From: Diplosphaera chodatii
Taxonomy: Eukaryota; Chlorophyta; Trebouxiophyceae; Prasiolales; Stichococcaceae
Assembly (NCBI GenBank): GCA_032358165.1
Contig: JAALGY010000039.1
Span: 620,001 to 684,000 of the forward strand
DNA length: 64,000 nt
Direction: 5' to 3'
The position numbers were made by a program, and so were the translations under genes. Within the stretch, counting starts at the first letter, position 1, and each line of letters opens with the position of its first letter. Shown piece after piece: positions 40,827 to 51,996 of the stretch. The notes beneath the pieces were generated by a model. That model did no database searches. It worked only from the letters and a program-made list of their open reading frames with translations, and was not told where the DNA came from.

Positions 40827-41918
40827 GCCGAGATTGCCCTATCGTTACCGGGAGGACACGTCTGTGCGCAGCTCACAGCCCGTCGGCTGGCTCCCCGCCA
40901 TCACGGATGCAGCCAGATCATCATCGCGACCGGAATGAGACGCTGCGCTGGCCGGGTAAGAGCCGGTGACGGTAGTTGGCGCTGTGAGGCCCAAAGCTTC
41001 GGAGAGCTTCTATTGCACTTTTCGAAGGGTTTTGGAAGGTTTTGAGAGTCCTCAGGTCTCGAGTCCTTCTGCAAGGGACCTAGGCATCACAGTGTGGTGT
41101 GACAGCGTAAACACGTGAAGACCTTCCAACAAGCTGTGCCAGTAACTTGGACTCCCCTTGCCGATATCGAAGGCACCATCTGAGGTGCTGCAGACCGACC
41201 TAGGTGCGCGAACAACATGCACTTTACGGTTTCTGAGGAGCACCAGCTACCCTGCGGTGAGAGAAGGTGCCGATTGGGAGGCCGCCAGCCACATACAACC
41301 CATGCTAGCGCCGCCATGCTGATCGCTGCCTCCGGCGTGTTGATACTACAGCCCGCCGGCACGTCCCCGCGGGAGCGGCAGCACTGCACGGCGCCAGGGC
41401 CGCTGCCATCGGCCGCAGCATCGCGGCCGCAGGCGTTACAGCTGCCTGCATTGGAATTCACATGCCAGGCATTTCATCAGTGTGCCACAGAGCAGCGACA
41501 TCCACGCAGGAGTCGTGGCACCAGCGCGGCTTGCTCAGACACGCCTGCCAGACAGCAGTCTGGTGATGTGACACACCTGAATGAATGCGTCTGCTGGCTG
41601 CAGGTAGCTGTCTGCTGCCGCGCAGGCCTCCAGCACCCATTGCTGCAGGCCATCCACCTGCCGCTGCTGCGACGGCTGGCTGCTGCCAGCTTTCCTGCCG
41701 CTGCCAGCGCAATGCCTTCGGACCTGTGGATGCAACGCAGAGACCGTAGAAGCTCCAGCCGCCTGCATGTGTCGTCTGCTTGCAGTAGCACCCCACCAAG
41801 AAGCAGGAACTGCAACAGGCCCGTCCGGAACAAGTGCCGCAGTCTGCTACTTTCGATCAGTAAAGTACGCCTCGAGCGATCCCCACATGCAGACACAATT
41901 ATCAGTACTTGTACACAC
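40827..41918. other. Region between GAF-like gene B and Tim17-family gene
   Basis: Upstream side of gene B and downstream side of the Tim17-family gene. Part of 41.48-41.81 kb is open on the minus strand in two frames and may contain the last exon(s) of the Tim17-family gene, which I could not settle. 40.93-41.4 kb shows nothing convincing. Confidence 0.45.
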
Positions 41919-43522
41919 CTGGGCTGGGCTGCCGGGGTGCGCCGCCGCCTCCGCCTCCTGCGCCATCTGGAACTTGTCCATCACGAAGGAGAAGGCCGCA
42001 AAACCGATTGCGCTCTGCGCTGCTGCCGCTGGGCCACCTGAACGTAGTCTTCACGTCGTGTTGCCCAAGCATTCCCGCCATGAACAGGGCAAGCATCAGC
42101 ACCGTGTGCACTAGCCATCCTTGGGTACTGATTGTACTGGTGAGTAACACATTTTGAAAGCGAGCTACTGCAGAGGAGGGGCAACATGAAGACTGACCTC
42201 CCCACCCGAGGACCAGGCCTGTGACGCCTCCCGCCAGCGCCGAGTTGTATGCTGCAGCGACCATGCCAGATGGTCAACATTGTGCACGCTTAGGTCACTT
42301 GCCATTTTGACATAGCCGCAGATGACAGCACTGCCTGGCAGCTCAGTATAAGTGTTTGCGTTGGCATCGTGGGCTCGGATGCTGTTGCAGCACTGCTGCC
42401 AAGCTGCAGTTCCTCACCATCCTGCCGCTGCCGGATGCGGGTCGCCCAACACGTCACCGCTGCATAGATGCCGCCCATGACTGCAAAGGACTGCAGGGGA
42501 CACACATCCTTGATCAGACGCACTGCAGTTTGGCTTGCAGTAGAGACAGGCTCCTGATGCTCGAGAGTCAACTACAGGTGACTTCTACCCCAAGATCGAC
42601 ACCTTGGCATTTGAAGCAGCGCTACCGCGTGCTGCTTTCAGGCGGCCAGGGCCTCTGTGCGTGATCAGTTTGGATCCTGCACATATGCACGAGTGACGAT
42701 GATCATGCGCATGGACTTGCACTCAGTCTGAAGCACTGTCCAGGGGTAGTTTGAAGGTAGTGTCACGATCAAGTGCCGCTGCTGCGGGGTTGCCCTGCAC
42801 ATAATGTGATGCTTGAAATCGTGGTGCTCCACGAAGGAGAGCTCACCGAGTCCAAATACGGCTCCCAGTGCTCCACCGCTCATCCCCGCAAACACACCGT
42901 TCACGCTGCACCAGCCCAGCTGCTCCTCAGCCGACTGCCCGGGTGCATCTGGCGACACAGCGTTAGCTTCCGCTCCATCCAGAGCATTGCGCTGCGCTAT
43001 CTGCTGGTCTCGAACGAAGTCTTCTGCTGTGTAGCTCTCCGTGTAAGACGCATCCTCGGCGTGCTGTCCCTCAGGCGCTTCCACCCGAGCTGCCTCAGAA
43101 TCGCCTGCCCGCTGCTTGCGGCGCCACATGCTGAAACCAGTTACTACAACTTGCACAGATCAGCAGAGAGCGTGTTGCTGCAAGTGACGGTCTGTGCAAA
43201 GCACTGGGCTGCACCAAGCTTCCGGAGCACTCCAGGGTGTCCTTGGCTCAAGTGTGCAAGAGGCATGGGCATAAGTGTAGCGGCCATAGTCGGCAACTCT
43301 CTTGCCACTACAGTACCCGAAGTTGCCGGCTTAGAAGTTGCTCGTGCCTGGTCACCAACCGTCGCCGGTTGTTCTTGCAACACAACTCGAGCAACTGTAA
43401 CAATCTTCTGAGCTTCAGCTTCGCCAAGTACCGTTGGCTGGCGTCTTACCTCTGCAGCAGCGTGCGTCGTTTCCAAAAGAGGCAGCAGGAGACCGCTGCT
43501 CCTGCTCCAAAACTTTAGCCAT
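41919..43522 (-). CDS. Tim17/Tim22/Tim23-family translocase protein (C-terminus unresolved)
   Basis: Exons in phase: 43450-43522 ([14 protein letters not shown]), 42847-43143, 42603-42652, 42418-42490, 42198-42251 and 41919-42019, giving 216 codons with an open 3' end. Hallmarks of the four-helix Tim17 family: [19 protein letters not shown] then ALGAVFGLG (helix 1, GxxxG), [15 protein letters not shown] (helix 2), [17 protein letters not shown] (helix 3) and [14 protein letters not shown] (helix 4). Members form protein-conducting or amino-acid channels in mitochondrial or plastid envelopes; which subfamily is unclear. The ~90-residue acidic N-terminus is long for a Tim22. One or more further exons (about 41.5-41.81 kb) may follow. 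Its ATG is 23 bases from the divergent proteasome ATG. Confidence 0.8.
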
Positions 43523-43545
43523 TGTTGAACCGCTGCGGCACGGCC

Positions 43546-45343
43546 ATGGGCAGGCCTGCGGCCATGGCAGAGGCGCCGCACACAGGCACCACAATCGTGG
43601 CGGTCCAGTATGACGGTGGCGTTGTGGTCGGCGCAGACAGCAGGGTCAGCACAGGTGCGCTGCCCCTCTGACTGTGCTGCTGCACTGCCCCACAAATCGA
43701 TGCTGAGCCCGCCGAATACCAAGGCACAGGCCAAGGCTCCTGCTATGTGATGCAGCTTCACCACGCTCTTGCGGCTCAGGGCACGCCAAGGCTCAGCATA
43801 TGGCTCGCAGGCACATACATCAGCAACAGGGCGTCTGACAAGTTGACGCCGCTGACGGAGCTGGTGTGGCTGCTGCGCTCCGGGTCTGCAGCCGACACCC
43901 AGCTCGTGGCAGACTATGGTAAGGTGTTCCTGGACGACAAACCAGCATCATGTTGGGTACAGCACTGCTCGTTATCATCTGCTCAATTGTCGTACCCGAG
44001 TCGGGGCTGTGTGAGCATTACTCGAGTGTTATTGCGCATGCAACGCCTTTTGGTCGTTGTTCTTGCATCGACTACACAACCCGGCATGTGAGCGACACAG
44101 GCAAACGTGTGCAAGGTCCTGTGCTGGCTGGCTGCAGTGCGGTGGTTCACAGAGCAGCACGCTCTGGAGCTGGACGGGCAGCCCAGCGTGCAGTCCATCG
44201 CCAACCTGGTGATGCAGGTGCGGATCACCTGCAAGGTCCTGCTGTGTCGGCTGCGGTGCACTGTGCACTGTGGCAGCCTCATTGCAGCCGAGCTCAATCT
44301 CGCAAGGGCATCTCGATTGCCGTACAGCAGGTTGCATGCGTGTCTGAGCAGCAATTAGTGCTTCCAGCACTATCGGTACATGCCGAAGAACAGCTCAGTC
44401 GTAGTCGACTCACGTGCTGCAGATGAACTACAACAACAAGCAGCTCATAGGCGCCATGATCGTGGCCGGCTGGGATGAGGCTGAGGGCGGCCAGGTAGGC
44501 AGGCAGACACATTGTACAAACAACCAGAGGCGCAGCATCAAGACAACCACTGAATACACAGGCCCTCTGCGCACTTGACCTGTGTCAACTGCTGTAGGTG
44601 TGGGCGTGCCCCATCGGCGGCACGCTGGTGCGGGAGCAGTGGACGACCGACGGCTCGGGGTCAACCTACATCTGGGGCTTCCTGGACTCTGAGTACAGGT
44701 ACTGCCCCTCACCAGCGGAATGTTCTTCGAAAGGGGCCTCCCCATCTGTGGTCGCAATGCAACACACCTGCAGCTGTGACACTCCCTAGTCTACTGGGCA
44801 GGATCGTCATGACATGCAACACAGGCTTGGCAGCGTGCTGACTTAAACATATTTGGCATCACGCAGAGATGGGATGAGCCGGGAGGAGGCGGAGCAGCTG
44901 GTCAAGGAGGCGGTGGCGCTGGCGATGTCGCGGGACGGGTCGTCCGGCGGCGTCATCCGCTGCGTCACGGTGCACGCCGGCGGCGCCGAGCGGTCCCTCG
45001 TCCTGCCGGAGGTGCTGAGGGGTTTTGTGGGACTGATCTCTTTGCGGGAGCTTGTTCGCGGCATGAATGCCCGCTGGAGCAGTTCACAGCACCTACATGT
45101 CATCGGCCGCCCCTCTATACACATGGTTGGCCATGGTGTGGGTGGAAGATGGTATCTGGTGCTTCGCACCGCCCGTGCAGCACAGGATTGTACTGGAATA
45201 CATGACATGGCAACCCGGAGTATGAAGGTCACATGCAGCCAGTTGCCAGCATCCCAAGCTGCCGTTGCTGCTTGCTGCTGCAGGACATTCCACCGATGTG
45301 GGACGAGCTCAAGGCGCCCGGGCCGCAGGGGATGATTGTCTAG
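43546..45343 (+). CDS. PSMB6: 20S proteasome subunit beta1 (beta type-6, caspase-like), 224 aa
   Basis: Seven exons in phase (675 bases): 43546-43654, 43811-43918, 44138-44217, 44423-44494, 44598-44698, 44867-45011 and 45284-45343. A short propeptide ends HTG, and the mature catalytic Thr is residue 15 in [20 protein letters not shown]. Further family text: [49 protein letters not shown]-type loop [13 protein letters not shown]-like [11 protein letters not shown] and [11 protein letters not shown]. It provides the post-acidic (caspase-like) site of the proteasome core. An in-frame stop 30 bases upstream of the ATG (43516) fixes the start unless a leader exon is spliced on. The C-terminus (PQGMIV) is shorter than in animals. 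Confidence 0.97.
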
Positions 45344-46245
45344 AGGCAACTGCATGTGGGATGCATGAAGCTGCCCAAGTGCCCCTGCCTGGTTGCCGGC
45401 GGCGCCAAGGAAGCGTGATCAGCGCTGCTGGCATTGCGGCCTTGTGCCTGGTCTCCCTCGGGCATCATTAACCAGTGTTTGCCGAGCAGATGGGCCGCTT
45501 GCATGATGGTTGTCAAGGCCCGCAGCTGTAGAACCATTACATAACCCTGAGCCAAGTGGGGAGCAATGCTGATCTGTCAGGCTTATGAGGCTGCTCTTCT
45601 CGGCTCTTTGCATCCATTGTGCGGACCTCGCTCGATACTGTACCACGCCGACGTCACAAGGCTGTCCTGAAAATTCTTGATACAGGGCACGCCACCATAG
45701 ATCCTGACTACCATAGCACATCATTGTCCGCAGCACGACCGTGGGCAGGTGTAGCCACCGGAAAGTTTGTCGGTGCCTCGGCCAATTTTCGCTGATGTAC
45801 ACTCACTGACACTGAGCAAACGGCGCTGTCGCGCTTCTGTGGGTCAGCAACCTGAGTGTGTGCGCCCATCCAGCTGTGCGCCAGGACACCGCAGGACTTT
45901 ACTAGACCCCGCCGTCGCTTCCAAAGCTTCTAGCTGAGACGCTGCGCCAGGCAGGCGATCTGTAGACATCAGCAGCTATTGCAGTTTCATCGAGCTCTCA
46001 GGGTGCTAAGCCGCTTGGCCGCGGCCTTGCCTGTGCAGCTTGCGCAGCGCTGCACAGCTCCACCGACTGCAGCTCAGCCGCCAGCACAGCTCTGAGCCGC
46101 CGGCAGCAGCTGCTCAGCTCTCTGCTGGCGGCGGACCGCCGGATGCATGCTGCCCGACGCACCGGCCACTGCCTCAGCGCCCAGACGAGCAGCGGCGGCA
46201 GGGTGAGGGAGATCCGCGCCGTCGGCAAGGCGCTGAGGCGCTGTC
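45344..46245. other. Intergenic region 3' of proteasome beta1
   Basis: About 900 bases between two plus-strand genes, holding the proteasome 3' UTR and the promoter of the membrane protein gene. Positions 45,998-46,228 are open on both strands with high GC, which is expected by chance here; neither frame matches a family. Confidence 0.5.
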
Positions 46246-49200
46246 ATGCCCACCGGCGATAACAAGGCGCAGCAGGGCGATGGCGCCAGGATTGCAGGTG
46301 GGCTTCCCTCCTGCGCATGCGCTCACCGGCTGCATTCCATGCAGTTGTCAGGATAAACCGCATCAGCAGCATCCGCAGCAGCGCTCATACCCCCTGTATG
46401 GTGAGGTATCATCAACACCAGAACGCTTCAGCAAGCGTTATGCCACCCGAAAGCACAGTGCATGCATGTCTTCAACCCAAACAGACTTGCCCGGCTTGTG
46501 CGTCAAATGGCCTGAGTGCCAACGCTGCTCCACGGGTGTCAGCCTGCTACACGGCGCACGTACAGGAGGCAGGGCCCCACGGCTCACACGCACGTCCTTC
46601 AGCTTCAGCGCCTTCCGCGAGGCGCTGGGCTCCCGCCAGAACGATGACGAGGGCCGGCGGGTCGAGCCGTCAGGTGCAGTGTTCTGCGCAGGTTGCACAG
46701 TTGTTGACACGCGCCGTGGTTCTGCTGGCGTCACCCCGCAACATGGCAGGCCGCTCCAGCCTCAACTGCTGCTGCGTGTCCTGCTGCTGCCTGGGCAGCC
46801 ATGTGCTCACTGAGCACTGGAGCATGCCGCAGCTGTGCATGGCGTTGGAGAGGGGACCTTGCTCGAGGCCACTCAGCCACTTGCCACACCTCTTCCCATG
46901 CTGCAACGTGCCGGTGGACTGATATACTACGGCGCCAACATGTGTTTGCTGATGACTTTCGTGTCAGGCTGGAGCGGCATCTTCGGGGTGGGCACGGCGG
47001 CGGGGCCGCGCACGGTGATAGCGCGGGCGGACAGCTTCACGGGGCCGCCCCGCGCCGCGATGCCCTTCAACCTGGAGAACGACGACGCCGAGTCCGTCGA
47101 GAGCGTGCGCCCCACACTCCTCTCCCCCTGCGTCTCGAGCTTGCTGAGGCCGTCTGTCTAATCTGAACGGGGACTGTGGTTTGCGCTGCCTCTGCACGGC
47201 AACCCAGGACAGCAGCAGCCTTGAGCAGCGAGCACATCTGGCAAGCACCTCAGCTGCGAGAAAGCGCCTTGATGGGTGCAGAGCGTGCACGAAGTTCCTC
47301 ATCTGGCGAGGGTTCCATGTGGGCGCCAACGCTGTCCCCACGCGCTGCATGTTGACCAAGCCAAGGTCAGGCAGCAAAACCTTGTGCAGCTTCGTTGTCG
47401 CCTTGCAGGCGTTCTGGACGAAGGGCGTGCTCGGCATCATCTACAACTGGTGGCGGCAGGGGCGGCGCTCGGTGCACGGCGCGGCGCGACGGGGCCCCGG
47501 CGTGCAGCACGTCGGCGGCCAGACGTTTGTGTATCCCATCCACGCAGTGAGTTCCGGGTCGTTCACTTTCCAAGGACATTCTCTCACTGAGGACTACCGC
47601 CGGTGCGGCCGGCTGCATGCTCTGGCGCTGTGCCCTGGGTGTAGGCTCTGGCTTATCTCCTGGGTTGGCAAACCTGCTGAGTCCGGTGCTTGCAGCGTGA
47701 CATGTCGGTTGCAGGGCATCATGAAGCAGCCTCGCGTGCCCCCTCTACTGCAGCGTGACCATCTCTGTGGCGGCATCAGGGTACGGTGTCTGCTGCACCA
47801 GGTGCGGCTGGGCGACACGGTGACCTTTCTGCCGACGCCGCTGCGCAACTGGTGGGGCCGCCCCCGCCTGCAGTACGCCTGGCTGATCCTCAGCATCTAC
47901 GTCATCATCGTCATGGTGGGCATGTCCCGAGTGATCGAGCCTGCAGCAGGCTGCCTGTGTATGCCTCAGGCGCAAGGTGTTTGCTGGCAGGCTGGCAGCT
48001 GCGTGCAGTGCCCATATCAGCCACTCAGCACGCTGCGACACGGCAGCCTCCTCCAGCCACCGCGTCCTGCTGCCCATGCACAGAGCGTCAAGCTGGGCAT
48101 CTACTACTTCCTGTCCACCAGCCTCATCATCTTCCCGTGCGGCGCGGCGGGCGCGGCGCTGGGCACCGCCGCCTCCATCCGCTACCTGCGCAAGCGGCAG
48201 GCCATCGGCAGCTTCGACGCCGCCAACGTGCGAGCAACAGAACTCACACATGGAGACGCTCTCCTGCAGTGCCCATACTTGCAGCCACGATTGTCACCGC
48301 CTGCCTGATCATCATGTATGAGTGCTTCACCTGGACGACTTTGCAGTAGTGACCAACGGCAATGCGCTGGACCACATCTACGATGCTGGATCTGGCATGT
48401 GGCAATCATTGACTTCAGAGGGCTTTACCATGTAAGAACAACAGGATATAGTAAACTTTTCAGGGCGGCTGAGCTCATGGCGGTGCGCGCTGCTGCTGGT
48501 TGTGCTGCCCCACAGAGGTAGCCAGCAGGCACAGCAGCGCATGAAGCGGTGCAACAAGCTGGGGCCATGTCTGCCCCTCAGGCGGTGGAGTTCTCGAAGC
48601 TGATGGCGCTGCTGGCGGCGATACTCACCATCCTGGCGCTGGCCGCCTACATTTCGCTGCAGCTGGCGTGGGGCCTGCGCGAGATTGACTGCAACAGTGA
48701 GTGCACCTCACCGCAGGCAGCAGCATCGCCGCCCAACCGGCTGCTGATTGCAAAATTGTTTTTGTATGGAAGTGATGCTGGCTCAGCAGAGAAGCAGAGC
48801 GCGATCATGCTGCCGCTTGTTGGTGTGCCAAGATGAACTGTGTGTCTGTGATGTTTCTCTGAGGGGCTGCTCTGACGCAGTACCTCTCTGCCTGCAGACA
48901 AGTCGCTGCAGCAGTGCAACGCTGTGGACATGTGCATGAACTGGTCGCCGTGCTACGTGTCCAACCCCCCGGCATGGGTGAATGGCGTGGTCGACCTTGC
49001 ATTGTGAGTCCCCTCGTCCTGTTTTTAAAGACATCACAACTCCCTCACATGCTGCATGAGTACATGCTTGCTGTGTAAGCCCTCCGCACTGCACTTCATT
49101 CAGATTGCTGTGGTGGTGGCGTGGGCCCCACCAGGCTGAAGGACGCTAGTGGATGTCACTGCGGTGCAGGGGCTGTGTCGTGTTGACGGCCATCGTGCCG

Positions 49201-49356
49201 TACGCGACGGTGAGCATCATGGTGTTCAGGCGGGCCCGCGCTGCTTCCTACTACCTGGTGCGGCCCGCAGACTTCTGCCTGGTTGTGGCGAAAGGCGCAG
49301 CATTAATTGACTTTGGCAGCAGGTCTCTTCCTTGGCAACAAGTGGCACGATTATGA
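46246..49356 (+). CDS. Unrecognised multi-pass membrane protein (about 366 aa, 3' end tentative)
   Basis: Exons in phase: 46246-46297, 46566-46673, 46968-47104, 47409-47546, 47802-47915, 48084-48227, 48582-48696, 48898-49003 and 49170-49356. The cytosolic-looking N-terminus (FREALGSRQNDDEGRR, IARADSFTGPPRAAMPF) is followed by TKGVLGIIYNWWRQGRRSV and TVTFLPTPLRNWWGRPRL, then four hydrophobic helices: YAWLILSIYVIIVM, LSTSLIIFPCGAAGAAL, LMALLAAILTILALAAY and VVLTAIVPYATVSIMVF. Between the last two helices is a loop with four cysteines (residues around SLQQCNAVDMCMNWSPC), likely lumenal or extracellular. A GT site after 49281 could instead splice to a later exon, so the end is uncertain. I do not recognise the family. 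Confidence 0.6.
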
Positions 49357-50229
49357 TGGTGAGCTGATGCCTGCCTGTGTGTCCGCTGCAGCTCGACAAC
49401 ATGCTGTGAGCGCTGGCTGGCTCTGTCGCTGTCCGGCCAACAATGGTGCCGCTGCCTTTGCCTTTGCTGTTGCCACCAGCTTGACATCGTCACAAGCAGT
49501 GCAGCAGCACTAGTACCACCAAGCACGACTGTCACAGTCTGCCGCGGCTGCCTGCTGCGGGGCTTATCAAGAGTGGTGGTGCAGAGCCGTGGCTGCATCG
49601 CATAAGTTTTGCAACTCTAAACATGTCACAGTCAGGAACAATTGCTATATCTGCAGAGGCGTTGCGCCATGTCATCTTTCGTTCGTTCGTTGCAAACCTT
49701 GTGGGCTCAGGTCTGGTTAGGCCAGGTCAAGTGCTCCTGATGCTGCACGCTGCACATCCGGAAAAGATGGGGTGTGATTGCAAAGGATTTGGCAGTCAGC
49801 TTGCTGGTCAGAGAATGTGATAGGTGGCCGCTGTTTCTGTATACCGCCACCTGTGGATGATGTGGTCTTGTGCTTGTTCACTGCTAGTAGTAGTTGCTAT
49901 GGGTGTGCACACACAACTGAAGTTTACTTGTGTACACGGCTGCGGGCTTGGAGCAGTTTTGCTCAGCCTCATCTAGCCTGAGTCCGCACTTTTACATGCA
50001 ATCGGCAAAAACAACAGCCTCATGCCATGCATCATTAAATGATTACCCTTGAAGCTGCATCAGTACCAGTCTGCCATAGCCACAGCACTGTGCCATGCAT
50101 ACATCTCGACTATTCTCAGCAGGGTGCATGTGACATATACACCAGGCAAACAGTCCTTCCTATCGAGTCAAACACTGTCCAACTTAGCAAAAGGGATGTT
50201 GATGTCCAACAGACCCACCCCCGATTTGT
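49357..50229. other. Convergent intergenic region
   Basis: The 3' sides of the membrane protein gene (+) and the small minus-strand gene meet here. The stretch around 49,320-49,365 (GLFLGNKWHDYD in another frame, followed by GTGAGC) could be a further exon of the membrane protein. The rest shows nothing. Confidence 0.45.
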
Positions 50230-51112
50230 TCATAGCGCACACGGCACGCCAGCAGCTACAACAGCTGCAGCTGCAGGGTTGGTGGAGCTCTCAGAAATGC
50301 GGCGGATCTCCTCAGCCGCCCTGTCCTGCTGCAATAGAGAGCACGTGGGTGCAGGCGTGGGGCCAACAGGCGGCAGCTGCCCAAAACCCTGCTGGGTTGG
50401 CGTAGGCGCAGGAGTATTGAGGGTGTTTCTAAAGCCACGCAGTGCGCCTGGGTTTAGGACCTGGATGGGCTTGGGCGTTGGGCTTGCGTCGTTGCCAGCC
50501 AAATGGCGGCTGTGGCCACTGCTGATGGCGCTGAGAGTGGTGTCGACGCCGGCAGCTGCGCTACCACAGCTGGCGCCGAGCGTGGCAGAGCTGCGGCTGC
50601 TGAGGTCATGCATGCGCTTGTCTTGCAGCAGCAGCCTGCCGGTCTTGATTGGTCCGTCAATATCAGATGTTGTGCCTGCAAGGTCACCGAGCAGAGTGCA
50701 TTTGTATGTTCTCTCATGTCAGCAAGGGTGGCGCTGCAGCGTGCATGTAGACACCCTTGGTGCAACAAAGACAATCTGCCAGGAGCTGAATGCTACATCA
50801 AGCCCTACAAGAGAATATCATGAAGAAGGACACAACGAATGCAACAAGAGAAGACGCACGTTTCTGGCGAAGCGTCGCTTCTGCCACATTATCTCTAGCA
50901 GCAGCAGCTTGGGACAACAGCACACTCCATATGACAGCCAGCACCAGCAGCAGCAGCGCGCCGCTCCCTGCTTCGGGTGGTTCACCACAGCAGCCGCTGG
51001 TTTTATTTGCAGGCTCGAAGATACCTGTGATAAGGTCCACTGGTAGCCACTGCATCAGCAGCGATGAATGAAAGCCGATCGGCAGGCTGGCGTGATGTCT
51101 TGTGCTTGGCAT
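50230..51112 (-). CDS. Small single-pass, proline-rich protein, about 232 aa
   Basis: Two exons in phase: 50860-51112 and 50230-50675 (699 bases). The N-terminal part has LPVDLITGIFEPANKTSG, a Cys pair and one hydrophobic helix (GALLLLVLAVIWSVLLSQ) followed by charged ARDNVAEATLRQK. The C-terminal half is disordered, rich in Ser, Pro and Ala (NTPAPTPTQQGFGQLPPVGP), with a short charged helix AAEEIRRISES. No family is recognised. The start is uncertain: a second frame upstream (MAADMRGDRMRGFDAKHK) also looks coding but would need an implausible 28-base intron. Confidence 0.45.
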
Positions 51113-51996
51113 CGAAACCTCGCATGCGATCTCCACGCATATCTGCTGCCATTGCTGCGCAACGGACTTGGGGTGTTTCAACTTTGGCAGTTAACCACCC
51201 CCCTTGGCCTTGATGGGCGGACCAAATCACGATGTTGGGACAAAACTACCATGAGAGTGTTGCAGCAGTCTTTGGTCCACGTGTCACATTTGCACACCAC
51301 ATGATCATGTTGCAGTGAGAAATCCGTCACCGACGAGCCTTCTGGCAGAGCAGCTGGTCAACCGCCGAGCGCTGTCGAGCCTGCAGGTGCGTGGGTACTG
51401 CGGGCCGAAACACAGCAACTGCGCACACCCAAGGAAGAGTGCCAGTGGCATCAGATGGCCCAGTGGTTAAGGTTGCTGCAAGGCCTCCCATGCTGTGCCT
51501 GGACAACTCTCCTGCTGTGATCTACTGTGAGGATCAGCCCTCATTCCGCACCGTCTACGGTAGATGTGTTCAAGTGCTATGACGACTATAGCCAACCATC
51601 ATGTACTGCACCGCAGTGGGCATGCAGCAAGAATCGGCATTTTTTACAAAGAAGCAAAGGTCCGGCCAGCCACTACCGGTATTCGTTGTACCATCCACAA
51701 ATATCCAACCCAAGCATTGCCACAGCATGAGGCAGACCAGGCAACCAGGACAGCCCCTGGGTACGCTGGATACGCAACACATACAGCTTATGCAGCATTT
51801 GCTCAAAACCTGCTCAAAATCGGCTCAGTGGCCGTCATCGCAGGCAGTGTGATACTGTGGCAATCATCAGCGTAAACGCAAACACGGGAACGCAAAAAGG
51901 TGTTCCTTCGTGTACCACCACGCGTCTTCCGCTGTAACAAATGTCAAAGAATGGTTGCTGTAAACGTGGGTGACGTGGATTGGTCCTGTCTGCAGC
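51113..51996. other. Intergenic region between small minus gene and repeat-exon gene
   Basis: About 880 bases. A plus-strand block at 51,318-51,387 has splice-like borders and reads NPSPTSLLAEQLVNRRAL, but no partner exon was found. Otherwise nothing is seen. Confidence 0.45.

Noticed and set aside
45998..46228. Minus-strand 76-codon frame rich in Arg and Ala
   Set aside because: Both strands are open here, as expected in high-GC DNA. No family or partner exon was found.
47181..48308. Long plus-strand open frame of 375 codons
   Set aside because: It uses the correct frame in several exons of the membrane protein gene but reads through introns with good GTGAG/GTGGG donors. The spliced model is preferred.
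50039..51046. Long plus-strand open frame of 335 codons
   Set aside because: It is antisense to the small single-pass gene. Its composition follows the complementary Pro/Ser codons, and it has no recognisable domain; long chance frames are common in this GC-rich DNA.
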